A stretch of DNA of 64,000 bases from Datisca glomerata. Taxonomy: Eukaryota > Streptophyta > Magnoliopsida > Cucurbitales > Datiscaceae. The position numbers and the translations under genes were made by a program. The notes beneath the pieces were generated by a model. That model was given only the letters and a program-made list of their open reading frames with translations. It was not told where the DNA came from and did no database searches. This document shows positions 37,757 to 48,703 of the stretch, piece by piece. The stretch is taken from NCBI GenBank assembly GCA_003255025.1, contig QANY01004032.1, forward strand, positions 1,966,425 to 2,030,424, given 5' to 3'. Each line of letters starts with the position of its first letter. Position 1 is the first letter of the stretch.

Positions 37757-38200
37757 TGTTAAACCTACTGCTCATGTATGTCACCGAAGCGTTGCTAACA
37801 GAGCATCATCTCCAACAGAGACTCACTCTCCTACTACAGAATCAACTATCAACAAGTAGCTTCTCATTAGAAGCAATGATGTAAATATTTGCAACAAAGT
37901 GTCTACAAGGCATACAATGATTGGAGCATCTGTTGGCCAATTACAAGCTCTCAACATTTTCCTTAGATTCCAATCACCAACATTTCACATGATTGCTTTC
38001 TTCATGCATGCATAATATTGTAATTTTTCTTTACCAAATTTGTTCCTTCCTTTTGTCCTTGTATAACAAATTTTTTCATCACTTTGTATATATATGTAGA
38101 ATGGATTTTTTCAGCACTTTCATCACGTCATGGCTTCTTACTTTTGTATATATATTCTTAAAAAAGAACTGAATGATACACATTTAAGGAGTTCTCCATT
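37757..38200 (+). repeat. 3' LTR of copia-3 (right end uncertain)
   Basis: Begins TGTTAAACCTAC directly after a CACTTGAGGGCGA purine tract, the normal position of a copia 3' LTR. It contains TATA-rich sequence near 38090. No 5' copy exists in the window, so the right end cannot be set by alignment and 38200 is approximate. Confidence 0.5.
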
Positions 38201-38499
38201 TCTTCTTCTTTAATTATTTCTAAACCTTTCCCGTCAATCATATATCATCCTTAAGCCAAAACTCTCATGAAAATGCTATTAAATGGTCACATGCACGTCG
38301 TGACCACTTTTCTTAAAAAACACCCGTCTTCAACCTCATAAGCCACGATCTCTATCAAGAAACGATCTTCAGCTTCATTTCACCTTGAAAAAATGGCAGG
38401 GTTCAACACCTAGGGCAAGGAGATTAAGCTAGGTTGTAGTATCCGTTGAAGATGTTTATTTGGTCTTATTCACCTTCAAATTTTACAGAAGATGTTGAC

Positions 38500-38720
38500 G
38501 TACATTTGATCACATTTATCGCAACTAGTGCAATTGAAAACCATAAAGTCCTCAAACCTTAGTGTCCATAAAGTATGGCTGATATTTTCCTACAATAGTG
38601 TCCAAGTTTTTGTGAAGGTAAATCTTGCATTTCCAACAACAATAGGCTGCAATGTCAAAATGAGTCTGACAAAAGGAACAACAAAAACATATTTCCTTAG
38701 TTGTTGAATTACATAAAGAG
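38500..38720 (-). pseudogene. DC1-domain fragment
   Basis: A minus-strand frame has the DC1 spacing of paired cysteines and histidines: 'ICFCCSFCQTHFDIAAYCC' followed by 'WKCKIYLHK' near 38690-38610. Stops are present downstream at about 38560. It is shorter than the remnants at 17.8-19.06 and 43-44 kb. This is a probable rather than certain member of the family. Confidence 0.5.
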
Positions 38721-38770
38721 AATACTCATCACAATGTGGATAGTATATTGGCATCTTTTCTTTCTAAGAT

Positions 38771-39015
38771 ATGACTGACGATTCGCCTGCCATGACTAGC
38801 GTTTAAGGCCTGCTGGTCGCGTTTGGGCTCCAAATGCCATGGTAACAGGAGTTTGGCTCGTGTCCGAGTGACATGGGCCAAACACCTATGTGTCTGGCGT
38901 GTGGGGCCCAAATGCAACTAGGAGGCTCCAAACGCCAGTCATGGCTAGCGAATCGCCTATCATAACTGGTGTTTGGGGCATGCTGATCACATTTGGGACC
39001 CAAATGCTAGACACA
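38771..39015. repeat. GC-rich direct repeat, two copies
   Basis: Copies at about 38777-38840 and 38947-39010 share 'cgattcgcctgccat'/'cgaatcgcctatcat' and 'gcgtttgggctccaaatgc'/'acatttgggacccaaatgc' blocks, about 170 bases apart. The region is GC-rich against an AT-rich background. Minus-strand ORFs here are repeat-derived and have no recognised domain. It may be an LTR piece of an unrecognised element. Confidence 0.6.
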
Positions 39016-39769
39016 TAGGCATTTGGTCCCAATACTCTTTATTGGATCGTGGCACACGCATGTCAACTTTTAGAGGACATAATTTTTTATTCGGGTGGAA
39101 CCACGTGAGCCGTAAGATATCAAATTGAAACTTATTCAGAGATCTACATGCACAATGAGAATTCTCTATCACATCTCAGTTTCGGTTCTAAGAAAAAACT
39201 GTTGTAAGTACATTCAAAGACCCCGAAGCTATTTCGGTCTTAATTTTGGGCTTTTTCATAATTCCGATCTCTTTTAATTTTTAGGGTTTTTTATATGCTT
39301 ATAAATTAAAACGTGAATAGGTTGTTTTCAAAATTTTATGGTGTTATAATTTATAAAATAAAACGTTAAAATTTCAATATTCAATCTTTAATTTCAAACT
39401 TTTAGCTGATATGTTCGATTTATAGATAGATTTTGAACTTAAGGGTTATACGTGTTCGTCAAACCGATAAAATAGATTATTGACCATCATAACATCACAA
39501 CCTATAATTATATATGGTGAAAACCCGTTTCACTCGATACTTGTCACAAAAGCACAACAACATTATCAATGATAACTTTTAATGAGTTTATGAATAAGTG
39601 TTCAATTGTATCGAGAATCCTTAATTAATCCAATTTAATTTCACATAATAAATGAGTATCATGAATGTTTGGATTGAAATAGCAAATTTTTTCTATTTTT
39701 ATCAAAGATTTTTTCCGGTGTAAGGTAAATAATTACAAAAATATCAATTTTACGGTTGATGGTGAAGAA
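39016..39769. other. AT-rich unassigned DNA
   Basis: No gene or defined element. The 'acccgtttcactcgatacttgtcacaa' type wording near 39525 recurs near 40175, suggesting that 39520-40340 includes a duplicated segment. Confidence 0.4.
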
Positions 39770-40735
39770 CGGCGATTTGTGCGATATAAATGATGATTAG
39801 GCCCAAAAAACTGGCGATTGGGAGGGAGACGGGTGATCACCTATTTAGACATTGCGTTTGGTGATGAAATAGGCGATTGGAATCATAAAACGAGCACTTG
39901 GTTTTGAAGATTCGATTAGCACTTTCAGGATGGCATTTAGGGGCTAAAAATAGGCGATTCACCTTTTAGATATGGCGATTAGGTTGTACGTATTTGGTGA
40001 ACCCCTTCAAGAATTATTTTTTGTACGTATTCTATGAACCCCACTACGTAATTGGTGAACCTCAATACTTACACGTACAAAATTAATTCTTCGATGGATT
40101 CACCAAAATATTACACGTACAAAATTAATCATTATTCGAGGTGTTCTTCTAAAATGTAGTGTAAAGAAAATATTTTTACTTGATACTTGTTGTAAAATGA
40201 CAAAAACATAATCAATAATACATTCTCAAGTGTTTATGAATAAGTGTTAATTGTTTTAACAATTCATAAATTCAAATCTAATTTAAAATATAAGTGAAGA
40301 TACTTAATGTTCACATAAAAAATCAAGAATTTTGGTAACTTTATTTGCGAGTCATCTAGTATACCCTGATCAATTTTAAAAAATTTATTTTGTTGAAAGA
40401 CCGATATAAAAAGGTCCTAAAAACCATTGTATTGGTGCAAAACTGCCAAAAAACAATAAAACCGCCAAAAATATGAAAAAAATCACCAAGAACCACCGGT
40501 ATTGGGCCCAAAACCATTGGTATTGAGCAAAAAACCGCCAGTATTGGATAAAAATCACCGGTATTGGTTAGAGAAGCTACCAGGATAAATTAGTGAACTT
40601 CATTACGTAATTGGTGAACCCCAGTATATAATTGATGAACCACAGTACGTATTTGGTGAACCCCTCAAAAAATTATTAATTTTATATGTATTTGGTGAAC
40701 CCCACTACGTAACTGATGGACCCCACTACGTATTC
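39770..40735. repeat. Array of short degenerate motifs
   Basis: Three motif families recur at irregular 15-30 base spacing. 'GGCGATTNGG'-like words lie at 39770-39980. 'ACCNCCGGTATTGG'-like words lie at about 40430-40570. 'TTGGTGAACCCCACTACGTA'-like words lie at 39985-40075 and again at 40600-40725. The outer motif brackets the other material. Such irregular short-word clusters occur as subterminal repeats of some DNA transposons, but I could not find terminal inverted repeats or a target duplication. Confidence 0.6.
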
Positions 40736-41595
40736 GACAATTCAACATAGAGCAACATACATCTTACCTTCTCTATCAGTGTCCTATTCATCCTCTCTGC
40801 AAGACCATTCTGTTGAAGAGTTTTTACAACAGTGTAGTGCCTTTTAATACCATACTTATTACAGATATCATTAAACCGATTAGTGCAGAATTCTAGCCCA
40901 TTGCCAGTTCTGAAATGCTTCACTGTCTTTCCAGTGTTATTTTCAACTAAAGCTTTCCCTTCAATAAATTTTTTAACAGTTTCATTCTTGTTTCTTAGTA
41001 TAAAAACCCAAACTTTTCTAGAATAGTCGTCTATCACAGAGAGAGAGTACCTTGAACCATTAAGAGATGGTGTTTTAGCAGGTCCCCATAGGCCTGAGTG
41101 CACATAATCCAAGATCCCTTTTGTGACATGCTGCCCTTTTCCAAATTTGACTATGCAAGCTTTCCCTAACACACAAGTTTCACAAAAATCCAAGGAATTG
41201 ATTCTATCATCACCAAATGCTCCTTGTTTACTTAGTTCCTTAAGTCCTCTTTCACTGATATGAGCCATTCTTAGATGCCAAAGCTTGGTTTTGTCTTCTA
41301 ATTCCTTTGATGAGATTGTTGTTGAACCTTCCACAGTTGTACCTTGAAGAATATATAATCCATTTCTTTTAGTTCCTTTCATTATCACAAGTGAACCTAA
41401 AAGATTTTTTATTATTCCTCCTTCACCCTTATAATTACAACCTACCTTATCGAGTGCACCAATCGAAATAAGATTTCTTTGAAGTCTATCAACATGTCTC
41501 ACATTTTGTAAAGTTCTGATAATCCCATCAAACATTTTAATCTTGATAGTGCCAATACCAATAATATCAAGAGCAGTGTCATCACCCATTAGCAC
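40726..41595 (-). pseudogene. copia-4 integrase (truncated)
   Basis: An open frame of 289 codons. The zinc-binding part has 'LWHLRMAHISERGLKEL' and a C-x2-C pair ('CETC') after the H pair. The core begins 'LDYVHSGLWGPA', where the usual catalytic Asp appears as His, then 'SVIDDYSRKVWVF' and 'RTGNGLEF', where the usual D-N-G is G-N-G, then 'QQNGLAERMNRTL' with the catalytic Glu. Two of the three acidic positions are therefore altered. The protein stops at 40726, short of the C-terminal domain. It would be inactive. Confidence 0.8.
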
Positions 41596-42671
41596 CTTAC
41601 CTCCTTCTATTGACTCATAGGTTCAAACCAAGTTTGATTTGGACACATGTGAAAGGAGCAGCCAATGTCTAGCACCCATTCAAAAATGCTTCTCTCACTT
41701 GCTAAAACCAGTAACTCTGAGATTTCATAACCATAATCTCCAACTACTATATTTCCTGAACCAGTATGTTCATCTTTCTTTCTATATGGACATTTTCTTC
41801 TAATATGTCCTTTATGACAGTGAAAACATTTGAACTTCCCTTTTTAAGTTTTGGACTTTGATCTTGACTGATTTTTCTTTCTTTGATTATCCCTTTTATC
41901 ATATCTCTTCTCAGACCTTCCCCTTGCTATCAATCCTTCTCCTACTCCAAATTCTTCCTTAGCAGCTCTAAACTCAAGTTCATTTGCTCGAATTGCACCA
42001 AGAACATCATCCAGTGTCAAAACATCCTTGCTATATGTGAGAGTATCTTTCAAGGTTTCAAATATTTTTGGTTATGAGTTTAGAAGGGACACAACTTGGT
42101 CTTCGTCATTTATTTTCATTTCAAGATTTTCAAGATCCATTACCAGCTTTGTGAAATCGTCCAGAATTTCTTCACCTAATTTTCCATCATCCATCTTGAA
42201 TCCATAGAACTTTATCTAAAGATACGTCCTGTTTGGTAGTGACTTAGTCATAAGCATTCGTTCTAGCTTCAACCATAATCCAGCTGTAGAAGATTCCTTT
42301 GACACTTTTCTCAGAATTGTGTCACTCAAACTGAATATTATGGTATTCCTTGCTTTCTTCAAAATGATGGCTTTATCTATTGCAGATAGTGATGCAAACA
42401 TCTTTTCTTCTATGAAAAGTGCATCATCCAACCCCATATTTCCCAAAATCGCCATCATCTTCACCCTCCATAGTCCAAAGTCATTTTCCCCATCAAACTT
42501 TTCAATGTCATACTTCGAAATTGACATCTTGATCCAACTTTAACTTTCACAGAAGCTTGCGGTTCTTTATTTATCAATCTTCTTGAACTATCAATCTTTA
42601 AGACTCAGTTTAATGAGGAACTAAATCTGATTTCTTGAATATGATCTTGCAACCAGAAGCTCTAATACCAT
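40726..42671 (-). mobile_element. Ty1/copia element, gag to integrase, truncated (copia-4)
   Basis: Reading on the minus strand: a primer-binding site complementary to tRNA-Met (TGGTATTAGAGC, 42671-42660), gag (42527 downward, opening MSISKYDIEKFDGENDFGLW), a CCHC knuckle (about 41833-41790), a protease-like part (about 41700-41610), then integrase zinc finger and catalytic core in one 289-codon frame (41595-40726). The core ends soon after 'LQQNGLAERMNRTL', and the RT, RNase H and 3' LTR are absent. Gag is broken by a stop near 42216 and a frame change near 42055. The truncation coincides with the edge of the short-motif array. Confidence 0.85.
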
Positions 42672-43025
42672 TTACTATAAATATGTATGATTATACTCAC
42701 TACAATCAGGTATAAAAGACTCGTGAAATGTTCATGGAGAAGATGAAAGATTGCTAGACTGAGAGAAAAGAGAATAAGGAAGAAGTCAAGGTGTTTTACG
42801 TGGTTCTATCTAGAATGAATCTACAACCACTGGAAATCCACCACTCAAGAACTTTTATTGCTAAGCAAAGTACACAGTTACAGCTTCTTTCTTTGATCAA
42901 CATAGAAAAGAAACTTCTCAAGCTATTCTGGTAACCTCATTTAACAATCTTATATATCCAAGCCAACTAACAATCATTTCTAAAATTTAGTTTTGAATCA
43001 TAAAGCTGCAACATTGACCAAGCTA
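42672..43025 (-). repeat. 5' LTR of copia-4 (outer end uncertain)
   Basis: Sequence adjoining the primer site. It ends (minus strand) TATAGTAA rather than the usual CA, so the inner border is slightly eroded. The outer border, somewhere near 43025, is set only by where similarity to the DC1 remnant begins. No second LTR is present to confirm it. Confidence 0.45.
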
Positions 43026-43029
43026 GGAG

Positions 43030-44040
43030 AGGTGTTACCAAAATGCCACATTACTGGATGAACACCCGTGAACATGGGGAGTTGCATCGACATGTAGAAG
43101 TATTGTTATATGAGGTAGATGAACTAAATATGGTGAGGATGAAATGAGTGTTCAACCTCTTTTGTTAGTTCAAGATCACATGATTTGGAAGAAAGTACTC
43201 ATAATGAATGTAACCACATATTTGATGAAAGAAACTTCTTTGACAAGAAAAACAACTAATGGCACAATATTCTCCCTTTTTAAGCACTATTAGATGATGG
43301 TCATGACTGAAATACTAAAAAAATTTCTGTTCCTCATATGTTTCTTTCAAAATAGAGCACATCTGATATCCATGTTAAAAGTTTCAATCGAGACAATATA
43401 TATGAAGAAAGATCCTTGAAATTCTGGTGGCATGAGTCGCACCAGAGTTTACCACTAGTTGACAAGATGATGAATTATGACAATGAAATAGATGTTCAGT
43501 TGTTTCCAGCCATTGATAAGTTCAAGGACTCGGTGATGACCTACAAAATAGGTCTTCTTGCTTATGACGTTCAAAATATTGTGAATACAACAAAGTACGT
43601 ATCTCATCTAAGAAAAATTTACAGATATCACATCTATATTTGAATGGTATGATCACTTTTATGACATTACTGATATACAACATAATAGATGCAAAGAGTA
43701 TGAGGATGTCACATATACATGGTATATGTCATAACATATATAAAAAAGTAAGAGGATGTCGCTGATATGCATAGTGTGAACTATCATTTTTGGAAACTCA
43801 ACACATGGTTTAATTAATTGGAAATAGTCACATGGAATGCAATCATAAGCAAGATTTGATCAACAAGATCCTTACATGGAAAGCATTCAATTCCATAACT
43901 ATCATTTCTCTTTCAAATTATCAACAGATGTTGATGGCTGAAATGTTTGATGTGATCATACCGTTCACAATTATAGCAAGCATGCAGGCACATCTAATGT
44001 CAAGGTCAAATTAATTCACATTTGTCAAAGTTAAACATTG
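43030..44040 (-). pseudogene. DC1-domain protein, decayed second copy
   Basis: Aligns on the same strand with the remnant at 18.6-18.85 kb. 'cttctttgacaagaaaaacaact' corresponds to 'tctttgttgacgagcgaaacaatcaact', and 'gaaagatccttgaaattctgg' corresponds to 'gaaggacgatccttgaagttctt'. Farther downstream in the plus direction, about 44010-43960, the minus frame reads 'FDLDIRCACML', like the DC1 'F-x-x-D-x-x-C-A-L' block. Stops and frameshifts are frequent. An overlapping 75-codon plus-strand ORF at 43416-43643 is a shadow. Confidence 0.65.
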
Positions 44041-45002
44041 ATTGTGTTGAAGCTTTTTGTAGCATGAATCATACAAAGATAACTTGTAACTTGAGACGGT
44101 GTTGAGGATAGAAATTGTAATTTACGTATTTAATCCATGTTTTTACATTGCAGTAGTATACTAACTATATAATGGATATTGGACATCCGGTTTGGGTGTT
44201 GCAAAATAGGGAGAGGCGTGAGGCTTCAGAGATTGTCTTGTATTTTCTTTCTCTTGATTACAGTGAAATTGTAGTGCGGTAAAGTGAACATAACTCTAAC
44301 ATTAATGGTGGACTATCTATAAATATGTGTGTAATTTATTTTATTTTCAACTTTATTACTATCGCTTATAAATTATTAGTGAATTTAATCATTAACGGGA
44401 TGAAAAGTTAAATGAGATTGTTTTCAACTTTTATGTGTCTAGTCTTTTTTTAATTTTAAGCTCGATCCTACACTGAAATTTAAAATGGGAGCATGTAAAA
44501 CAAATAAAAAATGGAAACTTTTTTTTAAAGAAACTAATCTATAATTATTACACTTGGTTTTGTTTCAAATTCAAGTAGTTATGTACTGAGCACCCATGAG
44601 TTCATGAGAATTAATGTTGGAGTTTTAGCCTGGTCTTTACCTTCGTGTTATCTTAGGGTCAGTACATGAGAGTTGACATCCCCCTACGTGAGGCTACACC
44701 ATATTGAAAAGCACATACATCTTCTAATATGGTCATTTTGAATATGAAGGGTATGCTACCTTCCCACCTTGAAAAGGGAGTTTAGTCTTAAGAGCTTCCT
44801 TTGAGAAGACGGTTTGGGTGGATGCCATCCTTTAGCCCCATTTGCTAGGCGCGTTCCCCCGAAGTCATCCTTGATCGCGACCACTCTATGAAGCCCATGT
44901 AGTGTCCATGGTTTGACACGCGCGAGATCTTCTCCTTTCCACGCCAGCATGATTAATTGAGGTGATACGCTTGGATAGGCGAGCCTATAACTAATCAAGG
45001 GA
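44041..45002. other. Intergenic DNA with a GC-richer block
   Basis: From about 44590 to 45002 the sequence is less AT-rich and carries an 80-codon minus-strand ORF (44756-44998) with no recognised domain. The CACTA-type terminus begins right after it. It may be part of an unrecognised repeat. Confidence 0.4.
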
Positions 45003-45225
45003 CACTACTACAATTTTGGCTTACCATGACAGCTTGTCTTTCATTTTCAAGACAGTTATGACAAACTTAAAGAAAAAAAAATGCGGTTGGAAAATTTTGG
45101 TCTTTTTAGAACCATGACTTTTTTAAATTAACTGTCATAAATCTTTTAGCTTTTATGGCAGTCATTTTTTTATACTGTCATAAAAAATTTGCTATTTTTG
45201 TAATGACAGTGTTTTATAAGCTAAC
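45003..45225 (+). mobile_element. CACTA-type transposon terminus
   Basis: CACTACTACAATTTTGGC at 45003-45020 fits the terminal inverted repeat of CACTA (En/Spm-like) elements. Directly inside are subterminal repeats: ATGACAG or its complement CTGTCAT occurs at about 45028, 45128, 45168 and 45211 in both orientations. I found no matching opposite end (TAGTAGTG) to 48700, so only one end is supported and the extent of the element is unknown. Confidence 0.62.
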
Positions 45226-45329
45226 ATTACTACCAAAGTTCTTTCTATCTACAAAAATACCAAGTATATAATCTAACCCTAATACTGGAATTTTTCTTAT
45301 TTCATTATCGCCACCATAGAAAGATCTCT

Positions 45330-45425
45330 CTCTCACAGAGCCCTAGGAGTTCTTCTCTCTCTCTCTCTCTCTCGAGCCTTTTCTCTCTCCCCCCCTCTCT
45401 CTCACTCTCTCGATCTTGTCTGAGA
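45330..45425. repeat. (CT)n-rich tract
   Basis: CT microsatellite and pyrimidine-rich sequence, interrupted by short words. It resembles a plant 5' leader, and lies inside the DNA following the CACTA terminus. Confidence 0.7.
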
Positions 45426-46689
45426 TTGAGTTTCTTTTGTCTCTTGAGCCGCGACTGATGAGTTAGGGTTTCAAGTTAGTTTAGCGTGCGATGTGCGAGG
45501 GTCGTTGGCTCACTATGTTCAATCAGGTCTAAGATGCACGGGTCCTCTTGGCATCTTGCTAGGATGGTGAGCCCTCATTTCTTGTTATCTTTGCAGTTTT
45601 CCTCAAATCGCTTGATGTTGTGTTCTTATTAGTGGAGACTTTATGAATTTGTCAGAGATCTTCATTAAGTTTGAAAATGACGTTGGTGTTTCTGCATTTG
45701 ATTTACGCTGGCGTTCTATTTCTTCTCGATGGAGGTTTAATAGATAAAATGAAAACAGAACCCTGGTAATATTAATGCCACTTTGTCAGTGGTAGGGGAT
45801 TATTTTAGTTCTTTTCTGTTTTTGAGATAAAATAAATGACCAATAAACAAGCTAGTATTCTAATTTTAACAGATTTTAAATACTGTTTTTAGCTTAAATT
45901 TCAGATTATTTAACTGAAGCACTTATTCAATACTACTATCTAACACTTTTTTTGGACATTATAAGTTTTTTGGACAAAGGCATTGTTTCCTTGTTTTCAC
46001 TTTTTTTTTCTTTCCCAAGATCAGTTTCAAATCACAAATCAGACATGCGAGCTCCATTGAAAATCTAACTGGCTGATTGTTTTACGCTCCTGTTAATTGG
46101 AATTTTTTATGCTCCTGTTAATAGAAAATCTAACTATGTGATTATGGAAATAAATGATTTTAAACAAAATGATCCACAACTCATTTGGAGAAATATGTTT
46201 GTAGCAATTGTTGTTCTCAAACCTTTTTGATATTTTTGCATCATCTCCATGTATATTAGTCTGTACTTGTTGCTGCTTGTTGCTACACTGGTTCAATATT
46301 TTATAACCTCAGGTTCATCTCTAGGGTAAAAGTCAATACCCTTGAGTTCCCTTGATTCTAGTCTTAGATTATGATATATTAATAGACTCTATATTCCACA
46401 TTTAACATCAAATGCCATATTTTCTTTTCTTTGTTTTTTCGGCTCCTCTTTTAGATATGTCTTTGATGCAATGAGAGGTGTAAATGTGACGAATGTTGCG
46501 GCCAAGGGGACATTTATCCCGTCAAAGTACGCAATGACTTTTCCTATTGTTATAGGGGTATCATTGAGTTATATTGATGTGAGTTTAGAGTAAGTTGTCA
46601 TCTTACTATCCAAATACATTGGGTTTTATAATGTTTATGCAAAGACAACCGGCTTCAAGCAAAACTGACAGTCATGGAGATATAAATTT
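45426..46689. other. Unassigned region before the JmjC fragment
   Basis: An exon-like stretch at about 46445-46590 keeps an open frame of around 47 codons (including 'GVNVTNVAAKGTFIPSKYA') and is followed by a GT. I do not recognise it. The remaining sequence is AT-rich with a purine/pyrimidine mix typical of plant introns. Confidence 0.35.
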
Positions 46690-48080
46690 TCTGGGTTGTA
46701 GTGCAACATCATGGACAAAGATGGTGATGGACTTCTACCCCCTGCCACATCTTTAAGGTAATAATTAACAGGTTATCTGGATTTTTACTTATGAAGGAAA
46801 ATTGCTGATATTATACTAACATGTTATCTATTTGTAGTGTTTTAATTGAGATATAGGGGAATGAAAAGTTCCTTTTCATGTTTCAGTTAGCAAACTTTCT
46901 CACTCTATAATTGCAAATCATTTATTTCCTATTATAAATCACCACACTTCATACAAGAAGAAAATAATAAAATTTCATGAACCTGAATCTGTAGGAAAAT
47001 GACATTTACAGTGACTTATTGCTTCCTATTAGTTGTTGCATGGCTGTGACTTGCTCCTACTGTCATGTTGAACAGGTAATACAATGTACCATTTTTACCG
47101 TTTAATGTGCTTTATCTACACATTAAAAAAATTCCTGAAAATAATGAGAGTTTGGAGGTTGCTCATGGTGGAGCTGTTTGGGATATATTTCGTAGGCAGA
47201 ATGTTCCTAAATTAATACATTACTTGGAAAAGCACAAAAATGAATTTCACCACATTGGAAATCTTCCTGTAAATTCGGTAAGTAATATTCTACACAATGT
47301 TAATCACAGATATGTGAGCAAGAGTTCACTCGGACATATTTGTTCATGTTTCAAGTTATTCATCCAATCATGATCAAACACTTTTTTTTGGATGAAAGAA
47401 AGGCACAAGAAGAAACTGAAGGAGGAGTTCAGTAAGAATATTTTTTTTTCTTTACTACAGAGCCTTGATAGCTGCAGATGCTGCTATAGTCCTTTTAATG
47501 GTTTCGATGGATTTTATATTCAGATGTGGAACCTTGGACAATTGAACAACACCTTGGTGAAGCTTTCTTTATTCCAGCTGGATGCCCTCATCAAGTGTGA
47601 AATAGACAAGTAATTTACTAGTTCCCCATGATGCTTATAATCTTGTAAACTTTTTGATGCGCACTTTATTTATTTAATTTTTCTGATAGGAAACGAAAAA
47701 GTTATATTAATAATAACAAGTTATATTATTTGATAGCTATATGAAGTGACTTCAAGTTATTTTTCCAAGGAAAGATCATGACTCAGTAGAAGGAGAAATA
47801 GTTGAAAAATGAATTGGAGTTACAATGCCTTGATATGTGGAGTAAACTTTCCTATTTTGTTTGCTTACCGAGTTACTTGATATGCTTCACACAATTTATT
47901 TTGTGGCATGTTGTGTTTTTAATTTTTTAACCCTCTTTTATCTGGATTTAGTTATGTTTCATGCTTATCAGTCATGCATTAAAGTGGCAGTAGACTTCGT
48001 ATCTCCCGACAATGTTGCAGAGTGCATTGTCGGGAGGTTTCTCGTGCTACTTTTTTTTTGGTATTTAAGGCTTCTTCAAT
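46690..48080 (+). pseudogene. JmjC-domain histone demethylase (JMJ25/IBM1-like) fragment
   Basis: Exon-like blocks match the C-terminal JmjC part of plant H3K9 demethylases. A tentative block at about 46703-46757 holds 'DKDGDGLLPP'. Block 47107-47278 has 'GAVWDIFRRQNVPKL' and ends at GTAAGT. Block 47354-47434 has 'HPI' and 'LDERK'. Block 47524-47608 has 'VEPWTIEQHLGEAFFIPAGC', with the cupin end 'PHQV'. A block near 47970-48024 has 'VAVDFVSPDNVAECI'. A TGA follows 'PHQV' where an Arg codon (CGA) is expected, and the last block runs into altered sequence. The N-terminal zinc-finger part and the iron-binding H-x-D part are not found. It is a broken copy, not a functional demethylase. Confidence 0.78.
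48003..48036. repeat. Perfect 12-bp inverted repeat in the JmjC fragment
   Basis: CTCCCGACAATG (48003-48014) and CATTGTCGGGAG (48025-48036) pair perfectly around a 10-base loop. The right arm replaces sequence expected from the JmjC family, so it probably arose by a templated mutation rather than as a functional hairpin. Confidence 0.65.
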
Positions 48081-48703
48081 CGGAGATTCCACCCGGTTTC
48101 ACCCCAATCCACCTTTTTCTCTTTAATGTTTAGGTCGTGATTAATACTGCTAATGAATGAGGTACTTTCCTTAAGTTTCTTCTCCGATTGTGATTTTCCT
48201 CTAATTTCTGTCGTAATATACCCAATTTCTCAATTAATTAAAATGTTACTTTAATAAAAAACACAAAGTGTCCTTTATTGTTTTTGGAATATATACATAC
48301 ATAAATAATAATTCTCGCACATTATTGACACACGAACTATTTTCTCAATTGAAATGCTTTTCTGCTTCGAATAATGTTTTCCCTCTTTCATCTTTTACTA
48401 CTATTTCTTGTATCAGCAAAGTTAAATTAGCATATGATGTTGAAATACAATTATCAAATTATACACTAGGGAAAACATTTATATGTAAACATTCACATAT
48501 ATATATATTGATTAAAAGATACCAAAGAAGAAAAGTATTACATAAAAACACTCGGGGACGAGTGACTTAAATGTATACAATAGATTCATAATAACTAAAT
48601 AACGAAATGAATGCGTGCAAAAGCACAAATCCAACTAATTATAATCATCAACATATTAGTAAAGAGTGTAGCAACGGAGCTGTAGATAGACAAATATGAG
48701 ATT
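48081..48703. other. AT-rich 3' flank of the PELPK gene
   Basis: No gene recognised. Includes the minus-strand downstream region of the proline-rich gene, in which polyadenylation would be expected around 48560-48680. Confidence 0.4.

Noticed and set aside
38729..39172. Minus-strand ORFs in the GC-rich island as a conserved gene
   Set aside because: Overlapping frames repeat the same words because the DNA repeats; no recognised domain.
44756..44998. 80-codon minus ORF as a gene
   Set aside because: No domain, no splice context and no clear start; adjoining DNA looks like repeat sequence.
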